64,000 bases of DNA from Trichomonas vaginalis G3 (GCF_026262505.1 NC_067203.1:2356001-2420000); one strand, 5' to 3'; positions 8,754 through 19,499 are shown, counted from the stretch's first letter. Translations and numbers: made by a program. Notes: a model not told the origin generated them from the sequence alone.

Positions 8754-9194
8754 CAATGCTGATTTGAGATTTATTATACTGAACAGTGCTTGAATTACTC
8801 ATTACTCTATAAAACGACCCTATTTTGAGGTAAGGAATACAATATACATGGAAATATGAGTAACATTCGAAATATACCAAGGAACTTATCCGAAAAGTAT
8901 AGCTTGCATCATTGTGTTATTATCTAACACTTAAATAATTCATTCTGTATTTCGAAATCCTAAGGTGATTTTTCTATCCTGTTATAGTCATCATAGTCAT
9001 TATATATCACACATTGCAAGTAATCATAAATCTTTATACTCAAAGAAATGTCACTTAACTTTGGTATTCTTTATTCCAGGATTTGTTAGATCATCAGACA
9101 ACTTGTATAAAATACAAGAGAGCATAAAAGATTAGGGCATATTTTATATGTCCATTTAAAAAATAAAATAGTCGCTTTTTTTTTTTCATAATTC
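8754..9194. other. Divergent upstream region, BET-like and HECT genes
   Basis: About 440 bp between divergent starts. A TCATA initiator-like site lies 5 bp before the HECT-gene ATG (9186-9190), after a T10 run. Otherwise it is AT-rich with no ORF or RNA recognised. Confidence 0.5.
9186..9190 (+). promoter_or_regulatory. Inr-like site (TCATA)
   Basis: TCATA lies 4 bases before the ATG at 9195. It matches the trichomonad initiator rule TCA-Y-W, in which transcription starts a few bases upstream of the start codon. The assignment rests on motif and spacing only. Confidence 0.5.
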
Positions 9195-10229
9195 ATGGAT
9201 ATTCCTAAAACAATTCAAACACTTCGATATGAAAATGATAAAGACAAGCGCCTCATACAATCGTTGCAATTTGAATTCAGAGCGAAGCTTGGCCATGAAT
9301 TAACGTCAACTTCTGATAATGGCGAGTATACACCATATTCAGAACAATTTATCGAATATGATATATCTACAGAAGAAAAATGCAAGGATTTATTGAATTC
9401 GGTATTGAGTTCACCTATATCAATAAATTCATTTTTATCGATTTGCCAAGATATCGAAAAGCAGTATCCATCTCTTATCTATGATTTAGATTCTACACTT
9501 ATCAAACTATCTGAAAGCGAGAATACGATTTCAAAATTAAAAATATTACAAAAGTATATTGAAAACGATACAAGGAAAACCGAAGCTAATCTTAATTTGA
9601 AGAAGATTAAATCAATACCAGCAAGTAATGAGCTGTCTGCAATTTGTTCCGACAAATCATTTATTCCATTATATAAATTTGATGATAATTTCAATAATGG
9701 CGATGATGAATGTCTTCTTATTTTATTCAATGATCTTCATTTTGTTTTCAATAATACGAAACATGAAATCAAATATTGTAAATCTCTAAATTCAAAAGAA
9801 ATTTCGACAATTAAGTATTCCGATATTCTTGATGAAAATAAAGGCGATGTATACTGTTTGAACAATATTAAGACAAAATTGTATATCACACAAATCAAAA
9901 ATGATGAAATGACAGTTACAATCTTTCCAAAAGGATTTGTGTCCAAAAATACAATGAAAAACGAATTTTCAATCAAATTGAAAGGCAATGTCGATACATC
10001 TGCTAAAATTGACAGAAATCCTTTTAACGAGAACATCAAAGTTTTTTATGAAGACGGAACATCACAGAATATTGATTTAACAATTAAGAAAATTGGACCA
10101 GATGACAAATTATATTCAGATTCAATCTTCGTTACAAAAGCTTATTATGAAGATTCAAACAAAGTTTTATATACACACAGTTTCTGTTCTTTTGAAAACA
10201 ATTTGCATTTCACAAAACAGAAATTCTAA
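9195..10229 (+). CDS. N-terminal part of HECT ubiquitin ligase, ended by in-frame TAA
   Basis: A 344-codon frame in phase with the long HECT frame that follows. It ends in a TAA at 10227-10229, after FTKQKF, but the reading frame continues with no further stop (KTDFSFYVCPAIGY...) to the ATG at 10329. The two frames therefore look like one gene of about 1,860 codons with a single nonsense codon. The protein is helical and polar at first, with strand-rich sequence near 215-320 of the kind found N-terminal to HECT domains of large ligases; I name no domain. Its ATG follows a TCATA initiator. The stop could be a real mutation, a sequencing error or a readthrough site. Confidence 0.75.
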   Translation: MDIPKTIQTLRYENDKDKRLIQSLQFEFRAKLGHELTSTSDNGEYTPYSEQFIEYDISTEEKCKDLLNSVLSSPISINSFLSICQDIEKQYPSLIYDLDSTLIKLSESENTISKLKILQKYIENDTRKTEANLNLKKIKSIPASNELSAICSDKSFIPLYKFDDNFNNGDDECLLILFNDLHFVFNNTKHEIKYCKSLNSKEISTIKYSDILDENKGDVYCLNNIKTKLYITQIKNDEMTVTIFPKGFVSKNTMKNEFSIKLKGNVDTSAKIDRNPFNENIKVFYEDGTSQNIDLTIKKIGPDDKLYSDSIFVTKAYYEDSNKVLYTHSFCSFENNLHFTKQKF

Positions 10230-10328
10230 AAGACAGACTTTTCTTTTTATGTTTGTCCAGCTATTGGATATAACACAGATCAGATAATTGTCCAAATTTG
10301 CTCCAAGATTTTACCAGAAGTAAACAAA

Positions 10329-13300
10329 ATGTTAACTAATGCAACTAAAGGTGAAAACTCAACGAATAACTTATGCGAGTATCCAACCGAAATCATTGAT
10401 ATTTGCTTATTCATTTTGAATAACTTTAGTTTCAAGAGCGAATATTCAAACTACTTAACGACAACATTAACTAGATTGATTGTTTTGAATATCAAAAAGT
10501 TGGAATTGATGAAAATTCCATTGACAAAATACCATTTGGAAGGAATTGTTTCACTTTTCAAAGATTTACCAATGAACGCAGCACTTTTAGAAACAATTGA
10601 TTGTATGGTCAAGGTCATTCAAAAAGCCATCTTCACGGAGGAATTCTTGAGTGGAGTGATACCAAGAGTTAAATTTGATTTCAAGAATTTCGACTCTCCT
10701 CAATATATTCTTTTCATGACGAAAGAACAAATTGATAACATGGAGCTCAAAAGTGCCATCAAATTGATGTCTAAAATGATTTTACATTTCGTTGAATTTC
10801 AAACGCAATTTAACTTGGATTTGGAATTATCAAACTTTGTTGATTGTTATTTTTCTGTTATCATCCGATCAATTCAACATGTTGATTTCCAAACAATTTC
10901 TACATTGATAATTGATTGGATTTCAGCATTTTCTTTCATCAAAGATGCACCAATCATCTCAAAAACTGCTTTGGAAAACTTCAAGAATATTATTATTCCT
11001 TTGCTCAAATTCCTTTTCTCATTCCAAGAAATGAAGAATCAAAAAGAAGATCAATATCTTGATATAAATCTTAGTACATCAGATGATAAGTTTACTTTTA
11101 CATCATCTCTTCCGCATTTAGTTTTATCATCACATAATGTCAAAATCAACAACGTCGAAGTTGTCCCTGAAAAAGGAAAACTTTTCACTTATTCCTGTGA
11201 TAATGATACTAAAATTAACATTTCCAATCCGTCAGTAGATATTATTGCTTCTTTAGGAATTTCTATCGCGAATGCATTAAATCAATGCTATTCTTCAATC
11301 CCTCTAACTGAAACAGAAAAAATCAATTATGTTTTGATCAGAAACGAAGTTAAGCAAGAGTCAACAAAATCCAAGATTTTCAGGCAACAAAGCCAAAGAA
11401 TCGGACCTCAAAGAGTAATCCAAAAGAGATCATTGATTGAAGATGCTCAACCTATTTCAGAACAAAGAGAATTCTTAAATTCAGAAAAATTCACAAAAAT
11501 CTGTGAAAATCTGAATAATGAAACAAAATTTATCATCAAGAAAGTCACTGAAGATATTTCTTCAACAGAGCTTTTGGTTTTCAAAGCAGTTACATTCAAG
11601 AAAGGGAATGTTTCTATCTTGATGCGTCTTGCAGAAAATGCTTGCATTCCAAACGACGTCAAAGTTGATTACAAGAAAGTTGTTGATACAGTCAGAAAGG
11701 CTCTAACTACTTCCAAGCAGAAATCAAAGAATAGCTTTGAACGTCACATCTCTCTAAAGAATCGTATCGAAGATTATTTGGTTTCTATCAACCAAAAATG
11801 CGACATTCTGATCAATCAAGAAATCAGTTTCCAAATGACAACACAACAAATTTTGTCATTTATTCTTTCAGATTTAACGGTATCTGACATTGGAGTTTTG
11901 CATTCTATTTCCAACAAGAGAAAGGAAGTCAAGGAGAGTACATTTTCATACATGTACAGATATCTTGATAAGATCAAAAACGATGATTTATTGTATTCCA
12001 TCATCCGAAATATTGATGAAGAAATCTTCATGAAAAAAGAAATTATTGATAAATTAATGGAAATCTATGAAGAAAATCAAGAAGAGGATACAAATGAAGA
12101 AAATTTGGCTGCTTATAACAAAGAAAATCTCAAAACAGATCTTAGTGATATTGGAAACAATAAATTTGATATTTGCGATAAAGTTTGCCAAATTCGAGAA
12201 TTGGCCAAAAAAGACAAAGAATTTTTGGATCAAATTTTAGATTTAATTTCTCCTGATGATGTCAAAATTTCGACAGGATGCCTTGCAATTCTAGGTTTCC
12301 ATAACTTTGATATTTCGACAACATGTTATGGTTTTGTCAAAGATCAACTGAAAAGTGTTCAACAGATGACTATTTCAGAATTCAAGAACTGTAAATCAGA
12401 ATTCAAAGTTTTGCCACCAACATTTTCAATTAATGACAAAATCAAGCAAAACATCCAAGAAATAATTAAAATTATCGACGTCAAAGATGTCAACTATTTG
12501 AACGACTACTTACAATTGATTAAGTTTTGTGGTAAAAATAGCATTGATATTCCGCCAAAAGAAGGATTCGAATTCAAAAACTTTTCATTATCATCCCCAC
12601 AAAGTAACAACTTATTCAACTCTCCTCTATACAAATTAACTTTTTCTGAACCGACAGTTGAGGAAGAATTTGTTCCACTACGCTCAGGAACTTCATCAAA
12701 TTCTCTTTTAACAACATCAAGGAACGAAATTTCTTTGTATTTAATGAATGCAATTAAATCAAAAATTAATTATGAACCTGATGACCCGAGATTACTATCA
12801 ATTTACGGTGTGATCACTGAAGACGAAGTTTATTATGTAAACTTTCCAAATTATGAAATCCATAACAGAATTGAAAGAAGTGGAATTCCTTTTTATATTT
12901 CTTATTATAACGATCAGAAAGTAGAGATTAGTGACAAACATACTGGAGAAGAAGAAGATAATAATGATGAAGATGACTATATTGATCCAAATATTTCTTC
13001 ATTACAAGATTTTTCTTCTTTCCTCCCAAGAACATTCGTTGGACAAACTGTTTTCATCAATGAATTTGGTCCTGGAATAATTATTGGAACAGACAACACT
13101 CTATCAAAGGTTTATGTTATTAACCACGGTAAAGAAATGACTATTGATGTTCCAAATGATGAAATTCAGAATTTGAATCCAGACGAATATTATGAATCTC
13201 TTCTTCGCGGAGTTTATCTTAGAAGTAGATCAGATTTTATTAATGGTAAAATCAAAGAAATATATGAAAAGAACATCCAAAATCTCATAGTTTTAGAAAT

Positions 13301-14789
13301 GATCGCACAAAATTGCGTAAACGAAAGTTTAGTTATTGGTATTCTAAAAATAATAGACGACAAAACTTCAAAGGAAATATTCGAGTTCCTTAAGAGAAAT
13401 GAAGAATTTATCTTTAGAACTCTCGAGAAATCCTTTAATGAAATTGAACAAATTGTTGTTGAGAATTACGTTAAGTATTTCTGCCAAAACAAAGTTGATT
13501 TCTTATTTGCAGTTGAAAGTAACAAGTATTTACAAGCCATTGTTCTAAACTACTTAGGAAATATTGATTTTATTTCCGTTTCAAATTACAACAAAATCAA
13601 GGAAGCAATTAAAATTATTCTTATTTCCTGTACTACTTCAAATATGAATCTTCTAAATCAGTATTTCATGTTCTTATTGGATAATGATTTAGAAAACGAT
13701 TGTAACTACCAAACCGGAACTCTTCTCGCATTAACATACTATTCAACTGAAAAAATTTCACCTGCAGCTGTTTTCTTGACGAAAATGACAAACAGAGCCG
13801 AAAAATTCAACGAACTTCGAGATAAAAAGAATGTAGACTTAAATAGAAAAGACTCTTTTGAAGATAAGCTTTATAATCTTATCACAGTTGACTATAATAG
13901 ACTCCGTCGTGATGTGTTATCTTCGGTTGACTATGATTCTGATTTAACAATCACTTTTAACAGATTTAATTCAACTCTTTTCATGAAGTCTGCTAATAAG
14001 TTATACATGTTCAACACATTTATTGCAGCATTTCGACAGCCTAAATTATGCAGAATTAGAGTCATGTTTGAGCATGAAGGAGGAATTGATCAAGGAGGAC
14101 TAAAAAGAGAAGCTTTCACAATGATTGGAGAGGAGATTAAAAACAATTTGTTTACTGTTGACGAAAAGGGATTTTATCATCTCAAAACAAAGGATCCTCA
14201 GTACCAATTATTTATCGGTGTTTTCATTGCGTACTGCTTTTATTACGGCGAGCCGTTCGAGATTAATTTACCATTTGACATCAAAGATTATATTTTGTCT
14301 GAATCATCTAATAATTATAATCCATATTCAGTGGTTAAGGAAGGTTTTCAAGAAATAATCCCTGAGTATAGATTTGTTACTATTCAATATACAATTCATA
14401 AAATAGCCCTTGTTTTTGGATCTTCAGATCGAAAACTTAAACCAGAAGATATCATTCATAGACTTTCAGGATATTCTGAAACCGTTAAAGTATTTTCTGA
14501 TGCCATAAGAACATTCTCATCAGAAGAATTGTCTGAATTATTAAGATTCATAACAGGGACATCTACATTGTCCTATACAACAACTCGCATTGAACTTAAC
14601 ACCTACAGTGGAAATAGTGATATTTCGGATGAATCGAAATGGGATCTTCCAATTGCACATACTTGCTTCAAATCATTGGATCTGAGACCATATAAAAATT
14701 CCGAAATATTAGCTAACAAATTGAAATTGGCAATGAGCTATTCTAAAATCATTTCAGATGGTGGAATGAATATTTCAATTTTCCAATAA
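10329..14789 (+). CDS. HECT-domain E3 ubiquitin ligase
   Basis: A frame of 1486 codons. The last ~350 residues are a HECT domain: FNRFNSTLFMKSANKLYMFN opens it, RIRVMFEHEGGIDQGGLKRE is the strongly conserved N-lobe motif, and the catalytic Cys is in LPIAHTCFKSLDL (Cys near residue 1446, codon at 14664). The C-terminal tail follows the Cys by about 40 residues, as in the family. The enzyme takes ubiquitin from an E2 as a thioester and passes it to substrates. Upstream is a long helical region with an acidic stretch near residues 875-890 (EEEDNNDEDDYIDP). The frame is open 5' of this ATG to the TAA at 10227, so the natural start is probably 9195 and this frame is the main part of one gene. Confidence 0.9.
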   Translation: MLTNATKGENSTNNLCEYPTEIIDICLFILNNFSFKSEYSNYLTTTLTRLIVLNIKKLELMKIPLTKYHLEGIVSLFKDLPMNAALLETIDCMVKVIQKAIFTEEFLSGVIPRVKFDFKNFDSPQYILFMTKEQIDNMELKSAIKLMSKMILHFVEFQTQFNLDLELSNFVDCYFSVIIRSIQHVDFQTISTLIIDWISAFSFIKDAPIISKTALENFKNIIIPLLKFLFSFQEMKNQKEDQYLDINLSTSDDKFTFTSSLPHLVLSSHNVKINNVEVVPEKGKLFTYSCDNDTKINISNPSVDIIASLGISIANALNQCYSSIPLTETEKINYVLIRNEVKQESTKSKIFRQQSQRIGPQRVIQKRSLIEDAQPISEQREFLNSEKFTKICENLNNETKFIIKKVTEDISSTELLVFKAVTFKKGNVSILMRLAENACIPNDVKVDYKKVVDTVRKALTTSKQKSKNSFERHISLKNRIEDYLVSINQKCDILINQEISFQMTTQQILSFILSDLTVSDIGVLHSISNKRKEVKESTFSYMYRYLDKIKNDDLLYSIIRNIDEEIFMKKEIIDKLMEIYEENQEEDTNEENLAAYNKENLKTDLSDIGNNKFDICDKVCQIRELAKKDKEFLDQILDLISPDDVKISTGCLAILGFHNFDISTTCYGFVKDQLKSVQQMTISEFKNCKSEFKVLPPTFSINDKIKQNIQEIIKIIDVKDVNYLNDYLQLIKFCGKNSIDIPPKEGFEFKNFSLSSPQSNNLFNSPLYKLTFSEPTVEEEFVPLRSGTSSNSLLTTSRNEISLYLMNAIKSKINYEPDDPRLLSIYGVITEDEVYYVNFPNYEIHNRIERSGIPFYISYYNDQKVEISDKHTGEEEDNNDEDDYIDPNISSLQDFSSFLPRTFVGQTVFINEFGPGIIIGTDNTLSKVYVINHGKEMTIDVPNDEIQNLNPDEYYESLLRGVYLRSRSDFINGKIKEIYEKNIQNLIVLEMIAQNCVNESLVIGILKIIDDKTSKEIFEFLKRNEEFIFRTLEKSFNEIEQIVVENYVKYFCQNKVDFLFAVESNKYLQAIVLNYLGNIDFISVSNYNKIKEAIKIILISCTTSNMNLLNQYFMFLLDNDLENDCNYQTGTLLALTYYSTEKISPAAVFLTKMTNRAEKFNELRDKKNVDLNRKDSFEDKLYNLITVDYNRLRRDVLSSVDYDSDLTITFNRFNSTLFMKSANKLYMFNTFIAAFRQPKLCRIRVMFEHEGGIDQGGLKREAFTMIGEEIKNNLFTVDEKGFYHLKTKDPQYQLFIGVFIAYCFYYGEPFEINLPFDIKDYILSESSNNYNPYSVVKEGFQEIIPEYRFVTIQYTIHKIALVFGSSDRKLKPEDIIHRLSGYSETVKVFSDAIRTFSSEELSELLRFITGTSTLSYTTTRIELNTYSGNSDISDESKWDLPIAHTCFKSLDLRPYKNSEILANKLKLAMSYSKIISDGGMNISIFQ

Positions 14790-15569
14790 ATATTTTACAT
14801 TATAAAGCTTTTTTTTAATTTGAATTTGCGTCTTACTGGATTAAATTCAATATTAGAAGACCAGATTTATCTCATTTTAATTTTAAATGACATATTTTGA
14901 CTGGAAATAGTTACAGTTGTATCATCTCGGTTTGGTAGTTACAATGTTTTAACATTTTATACACCTACATTGACAGGTCCTGATATAAAAAAGCTTTGGA
15001 CCATAGAAACAAATGTATAATTCTAAGACGTGAATATTAAATGAATAAAATTATGATATAATCTGTATCAAAGTCAGATTGATGTTATTTTATCCTTAAG
15101 TGTGTCCAGGCGATGATAGGTAAACGACTCAATATTGTCCTTAATCATATTGCAGTATATGGAATGGAAAGTTTAAGAATTCATATAAAAGTGCTTTCCT
15201 GAAGGTGACTTATCGTTCTAGGCACATCCTTAACAGAATAGAACCGAATGTTTTTTTCGTCAATCTTTAAATAATATAATTTGAAATAGACAATATATCT
15301 TGAAATAGAGATAAAATAAAAGTTTATTAAGAAAAATGTGATGTGTACATTTCTACCCTGAGTAAAGGACTCATATTTAAGATACAGATAGAATAGATCA
15401 TCAAAAAGTAGATCATAATGTTTAACTAGATTATCTTAATACTATTCTCTAAATATCTATACAAGCTCAAGAAAATGCAAAGTGTAACACCATGGAGTGA
15501 CACCACGCTTAATAATATAATAAAAAAGTTTTTATTTTAAACAAACAAACATAAGATAAGATAAAAATA
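14790..15569. other. Convergent intergenic region
   Basis: 780 bp between the HECT gene 3' end and the 3' end of the minus-strand gene at 15570. It is AT-rich with some more GC-balanced parts near 15080-15240. There is no ORF above background, and I cannot assign any RNA gene. Confidence 0.5.
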
Positions 15570-17414
15570 TTATTCACCTGTTTCAGTATCAGTTTCTGAT
15601 TCAATTTGTCTTGCCTTTCTTAGATTTTCTCTTGCAGCTTCCATTCTTTCTTGGGCATCTTGTAGTGTGATTTTCTCTCTCTTCTTTCTTGAGAATGGCG
15701 AAACAACAGTTGTTACAATCAACATCACAATCCAATAAAGAACAGCAACAACTCTCAAAACAATTTGAAGCAACGTCATCTTGTAGCTCGTTGTTCCTGC
15801 GGATTTCTTCATTTTATCAAGTAAAACGTCGTTTTTGTCGCAAACTAAACGAGATTTCTGAACAACATCCGTAATCTTTTGGGCAGTGAACTGGAACTGG
15901 AAAACAGTGTTGGAAAGAGATGATTCTAGACCTTCTACACTACCTGTCAGCCTCGAAACTGCTTCACTTGCTCGAACGGATCTTTCTCGAATCGCATTTG
16001 TTGCATTTGGAAGGTTTTGCATATCAATCTTTGGAGGAGAGAAGGCTTCACTGATTGAATATGCCGCAGCGCTGAAGAAAGAGTCGATAGATGCAGTTTG
16101 GATCGGAATTTTCGGAATTTTTTTGTCTTCATTTGGATCTTTCTGTTTGAAAACAGGGGATAATGGGGTTTGTACATTGGATGTTGAGTTTGGAGGTACT
16201 AAAACATCTTGGAACTCATTAGGATTCGATTGAATTGAAATTGAATCTTTTGAGAACATCTTTGGGTCTTTGTGAGGCTTTGGATGTGGTTGTAAGTTGG
16301 ATGGCGTTGATTGTTCTTCGTTGTAGTTATTTGTACCGCTGATTTTTAGCGGATTAAAACTTGTTGTTCTTGTTGGACGTCCTCTGTAAGTATTTTGCTG
16401 CATATTCGAAATGGATTGTGAACTATTGCTTGGATTGATTTGGGGAGTGGGTGGAACGAGGTTCGTATTCGTATTAGAAATTTTAGGAATATTATTATTG
16501 GTTTTTACGGCCATCATTACACGGTTTAAATCTCTCCTCTCTTCATCTGCAGGATCTGGCTTCAGGGGCTCGATTAAAATCTCGTTTTGCGGGATTTGAG
16601 ATTTTGAATCTTGATTTTCCGGAATTTTCTGGATTTGATCAATTGCGGACTGTTGTTTCTGTACAGGGACCGACATTGGGAACTTTAATGGCGAATTATG
16701 CCTTTGTAATGGCTTAGTTTCGACTTTATTTTCAATTTTTGTTTCTGGTTTTGTTTCTTCAGTTTTTGGAGTTGTTTTTGGTCCCAAATCAGCACTGATG
16801 CTTGATGTAAGAGGGCGCTTGTAGTTGACTTGTATTGCAGCACTTTGGCTTGAAAAAGCAGGCTTTTCTGGGTCGAGATTCGATGATTTTTCATGTTTGC
16901 TTTTCTTTGAATGTTTCTGCTTCTTTTCTTTGAGTATTTTCGCTTTAACTGATGGGTCCTCATTATCTTCGATATCAGCATCGACATCATCATCGTATCC
17001 ATCGTTTTGTTGTGGCCCAATCGGAGTTGGATTTGGAACAAAGCTATTTTGAGGCTGAAATGTAGGAGTATTTATCTGAGTTTCATTTTGTTGTAATCGT
17101 GGAGCTGTCGCTGGTGTTGTTGCTGGTTCCTTTGAAGGAGAATTATTTGGTGTTGCTTCAGCTGTTTGAGCCTCTTGCTTAGGAAGACGCTTTGCAAAGT
17201 TTCGTTGAAAGTATGATGCTTTTCCGAAATTATAACGAGGTTCTGGTGTTTGTTGTGAATTATCTGCAGATTCAGAACTCAAAATCGGGTTATTTCCAGC
17301 AACTTGAGATCGCCTAGGAGTGAAACCAATTTGATTATCTAAATTAGCCATCTCATCAGGTTCATCCATTAACATATCTAAGCGCTTTCCTCTCATCATT
17401 GATAAAAATGACAT
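15570..17414 (-). CDS. Disordered Pro/Gln/Ser-rich protein with C-terminal membrane anchor
   Basis: A 614-residue protein I cannot assign to a family. Residues 1-410 are of low complexity, rich in Pro, Gln, Asn, Ser and Thr, with acidic (DDDVDADIEDNED) and Lys-rich (KEKKQKHSKKSKHEKS) patches typical of disorder. From about residue 450 it becomes helical (AIRERSVRASEAVSRLTG). A single strongly hydrophobic segment lies near 549-575 (VVAVLYWIVMLIVTTVV), followed by a 40-residue charged coiled-coil tail. The layout suggests a membrane-anchored scaffold with a long cytosolic arm, perhaps SNARE-like in design, but no SNARE heptad layer is evident. The ATG at 17414 is the first in frame. Confidence 0.75.
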   Translation of the reverse strand: MSFLSMMRGKRLDMLMDEPDEMANLDNQIGFTPRRSQVAGNNPILSSESADNSQQTPEPRYNFGKASYFQRNFAKRLPKQEAQTAEATPNNSPSKEPATTPATAPRLQQNETQINTPTFQPQNSFVPNPTPIGPQQNDGYDDDVDADIEDNEDPSVKAKILKEKKQKHSKKSKHEKSSNLDPEKPAFSSQSAAIQVNYKRPLTSSISADLGPKTTPKTEETKPETKIENKVETKPLQRHNSPLKFPMSVPVQKQQSAIDQIQKIPENQDSKSQIPQNEILIEPLKPDPADEERRDLNRVMMAVKTNNNIPKISNTNTNLVPPTPQINPSNSSQSISNMQQNTYRGRPTRTTSFNPLKISGTNNYNEEQSTPSNLQPHPKPHKDPKMFSKDSISIQSNPNEFQDVLVPPNSTSNVQTPLSPVFKQKDPNEDKKIPKIPIQTASIDSFFSAAAYSISEAFSPPKIDMQNLPNATNAIRERSVRASEAVSRLTGSVEGLESSLSNTVFQFQFTAQKITDVVQKSRLVCDKNDVLLDKMKKSAGTTSYKMTLLQIVLRVVAVLYWIVMLIVTTVVSPFSRKKREKITLQDAQERMEAARENLRKARQIESETDTETGE

Positions 17415-17653
17415 AAAAATAATATTGCACTATCATAAATACGGTATTATGTGAAAGTGGTTCATGATTTATAGGATTTTAGATATAAAAATGCCGTTTC
17501 AATTATTATCAAAATTATTTGTTTTTTGAAGATAATTCAATACAATAACTCACATACATGGATTCACAAAACCTGATTGTGAGACTCAAACCTGAATGTT
17601 ATGGAAAAATTAGATATGATTTAATAATTGGTTTTTATAAGTAAATAAGATAT

Positions 17654-18910
17654 CTAATTACATAAATTCTTATATTTCTGTTCAAAAATGCGTTTTTCCT
17701 TTTGAATTTCTTCAATTGCATTTTCTATTGAATCCTGATCTTCAATGTAATATGCCTCATCAATGAAATTGAGTTTTTCAGTACAGAATTTGACTGCATC
17801 TTTGTTTTGTCCTTTTCTGGCTTTGTTTTGGTATTCCTCAAATATTGCTTGCAATTCACCAAGTTCTTCATCGTAATTTCTTGAATCAGCTCCAATTTTA
17901 TCTCTACTTTCTTTAATTTGCTGTTTAGTAAGTTTTGTGAGATCGTTCTCTACTTCATAGCTTGGAAGGAATTTCGATAAATCTATATCCATTGATTCTT
18001 CTTTGGCTCCTTCAATATTCAATAATTGGAATTTCACATGTAAGCAATTCTGTTCATCAACTTGGAATGTTACTCTTGCTTTTTCTTTACCTGCCTTCTT
18101 GTTTCCACTAAGTCCAGTTAAGGTATATTCTCCAATTTTCCTTGAATCTTCTAAACTTTCGCCTTGTAAAATATCATATTCTATTTTTTCCTGATTATCA
18201 AAACTAGTGCTTGTGATGGTAGTAATTGGCTCTGATGGAAGTTTTGTATCTTTCATAATCATCTTCTTCATGGTTGTCTCATATGTACCATGTATATAAC
18301 ATTCGAATCCATATGTTATTGACACGGCTTCAATCATCTTCTTTGGGAAATTTTTTGGAAGCACAATTTGATTCCCATTCATTTCTTCTTGTTTTTTGTA
18401 GAATTCAAAGAATGCTTTTTGAGCAGCACCAATTGCAACAGCTGTCAAAGGATCAACAGAATTGATCACTCTTATATTGTCGTCCTCAAATTCAAGTTCT
18501 AAAGACTCTTTAACGTAATAGATCATAGATGTGCCTCCCACCAAAAGAATAGATTCAACTTTTGCGTCTTTATGTGAATTCAGCAATCTCCTAATAATTG
18601 TGATTGTTCGCTGAATAAGAGGATCAAGAATTTTTTCCAACTTATTTTTCATAAATGTGTATTCAATAATTTCGTTTTCAATTCTCAATGATATTGTTGA
18701 AGATTTGTGTCCATTGGATATACTTTTCTTGGCTTTTTCTGCATCTAAAACAAGAATACTTTTGCATGCTTCGATGTCGATTTTCGGATATTTCATGCTA
18801 AGAGATTTGATTGCATCTTCAACTATACCATTATCAATATCTCTTCCACCTAAATGATTGTCTCCATCTTGGGCAATTACTTCTATCTGATCTTTAGAAA
18901 TTTTAACCAA
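17654..18910 (-). CDS. Hsp70-like protein, C-terminal fragment after a frameshift
   Basis: A 418-codon frame covering the second half of a divergent Hsp70: ISKDQIEVIAQDGDNHLGGR is lobe II beside the nucleotide site, VESILLVGGTSMIYYVKESL is the GG(T/S) adenosine-site motif, and the rest is a divergent substrate-binding region ending in coiled coil. It overlaps the N-terminal fragment (18903-19499) by 8 bases in another frame. At the junction the family's second phosphate motif, DLGGGTxD, is absent: the sequence passes from SLDKE to (G)DLSLVKIS. The gap of about a dozen codons plus the frame change means no complete ATPase domain can be made. It looks like a recent pseudogene, since both halves are otherwise clean. 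Confidence 0.85.
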   Translation of the reverse strand: MVKISKDQIEVIAQDGDNHLGGRDIDNGIVEDAIKSLSMKYPKIDIEACKSILVLDAEKAKKSISNGHKSSTISLRIENEIIEYTFMKNKLEKILDPLIQRTITIIRRLLNSHKDAKVESILLVGGTSMIYYVKESLELEFEDDNIRVINSVDPLTAVAIGAAQKAFFEFYKKQEEMNGNQIVLPKNFPKKMIEAVSITYGFECYIHGTYETTMKKMIMKDTKLPSEPITTITSTSFDNQEKIEYDILQGESLEDSRKIGEYTLTGLSGNKKAGKEKARVTFQVDEQNCLHVKFQLLNIEGAKEESMDIDLSKFLPSYEVENDLTKLTKQQIKESRDKIGADSRNYDEELGELQAIFEEYQNKARKGQNKDAVKFCTEKLNFIDEAYYIEDQDSIENAIEEIQKEKRIFEQKYKNLCN

Positions 18911-19499
18911 AGAGAGATCTCCTTTCTTTATCTAATGATATAGTATTCCTATAACAAAGGGCAGCAGATGATGGCTCCTTGAAAAGAAAAACCTTCTCTG
19001 GATTAGGAAATTCTGCAATTTTTACAGCATTTCGAACCTCATCAAGCTGCTTTTGATCAAAATGCGCAGGAACAGTTACTACAACATGATCAAGTGGGAT
19101 ACCTTTTTTCTCCAGATTTTTTCGAATGTAATTTAGTATTGAAGCTGAAACTTCATAAGGTTTAATTTTTGTTTGGCATTTTCCGTTATCAATTAGAATA
19201 AGTGGGTTTCCATTGCTGTCTGGCTTGACACCAAAAGTCCATTTAGGAATTTCATTAGATAAATCTTTATATGTTTTACCAAGCATTCTTTTGCTATCAT
19301 AAATAACATTCTTTGTGTATTCATTATTGTTTAATAACTTTTGGGCTTTATAACCATATTGATTTGGTGTGCCATAATACACCATTGAGGGGATTGAGTT
19401 TTCTCCATCAAACTCGAACACTTTGGCCTTATCATTACTGAACACGGCGGCACTGCAATATGTAGTACCAAGATCAATACCAACATATGACGAAGACAT
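18903..19499 (-). CDS. Hsp70-like protein, N-terminal fragment
   Basis: Begins MSSSYVGIDLGTTYCSAAVF, the first phosphate motif (IDLGTTYS in canonical Hsp70). It continues through YDSKRMLGKTYKD and HVVVTVPAHFDQKQLDEVRN (the conserved VPAxFxxxQR region), and FKEPSSAALCY, the EPxAAAxAYG region with Ser and Cys replacements. It stops at 18903 shortly before the expected DLGGGT motif. The ATG at 19499 is chosen over the longer upstream frame because it starts at the family N-terminus and is preceded directly by TCACTTA, an initiator-like site. The family is a cytosolic chaperone ATPase, but with lobe II separated by a frameshift this copy is unlikely to work. Confidence 0.88.
   Translation of the reverse strand: MSSSYVGIDLGTTYCSAAVFSNDKAKVFEFDGENSIPSMVYYGTPNQYGYKAQKLLNNNEYTKNVIYDSKRMLGKTYKDLSNEIPKWTFGVKPDSNGNPLILIDNGKCQTKIKPYEVSASILNYIRKNLEKKGIPLDHVVVTVPAHFDQKQLDEVRNAVKIAEFPNPEKVFLFKEPSSAALCYRNTISLDKERRSLFG

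Noticed and set aside
16685..17041. 118-codon Lys/Gln-rich ORF
   Set aside because: Shadow of the disordered 614-residue protein's biased codons.
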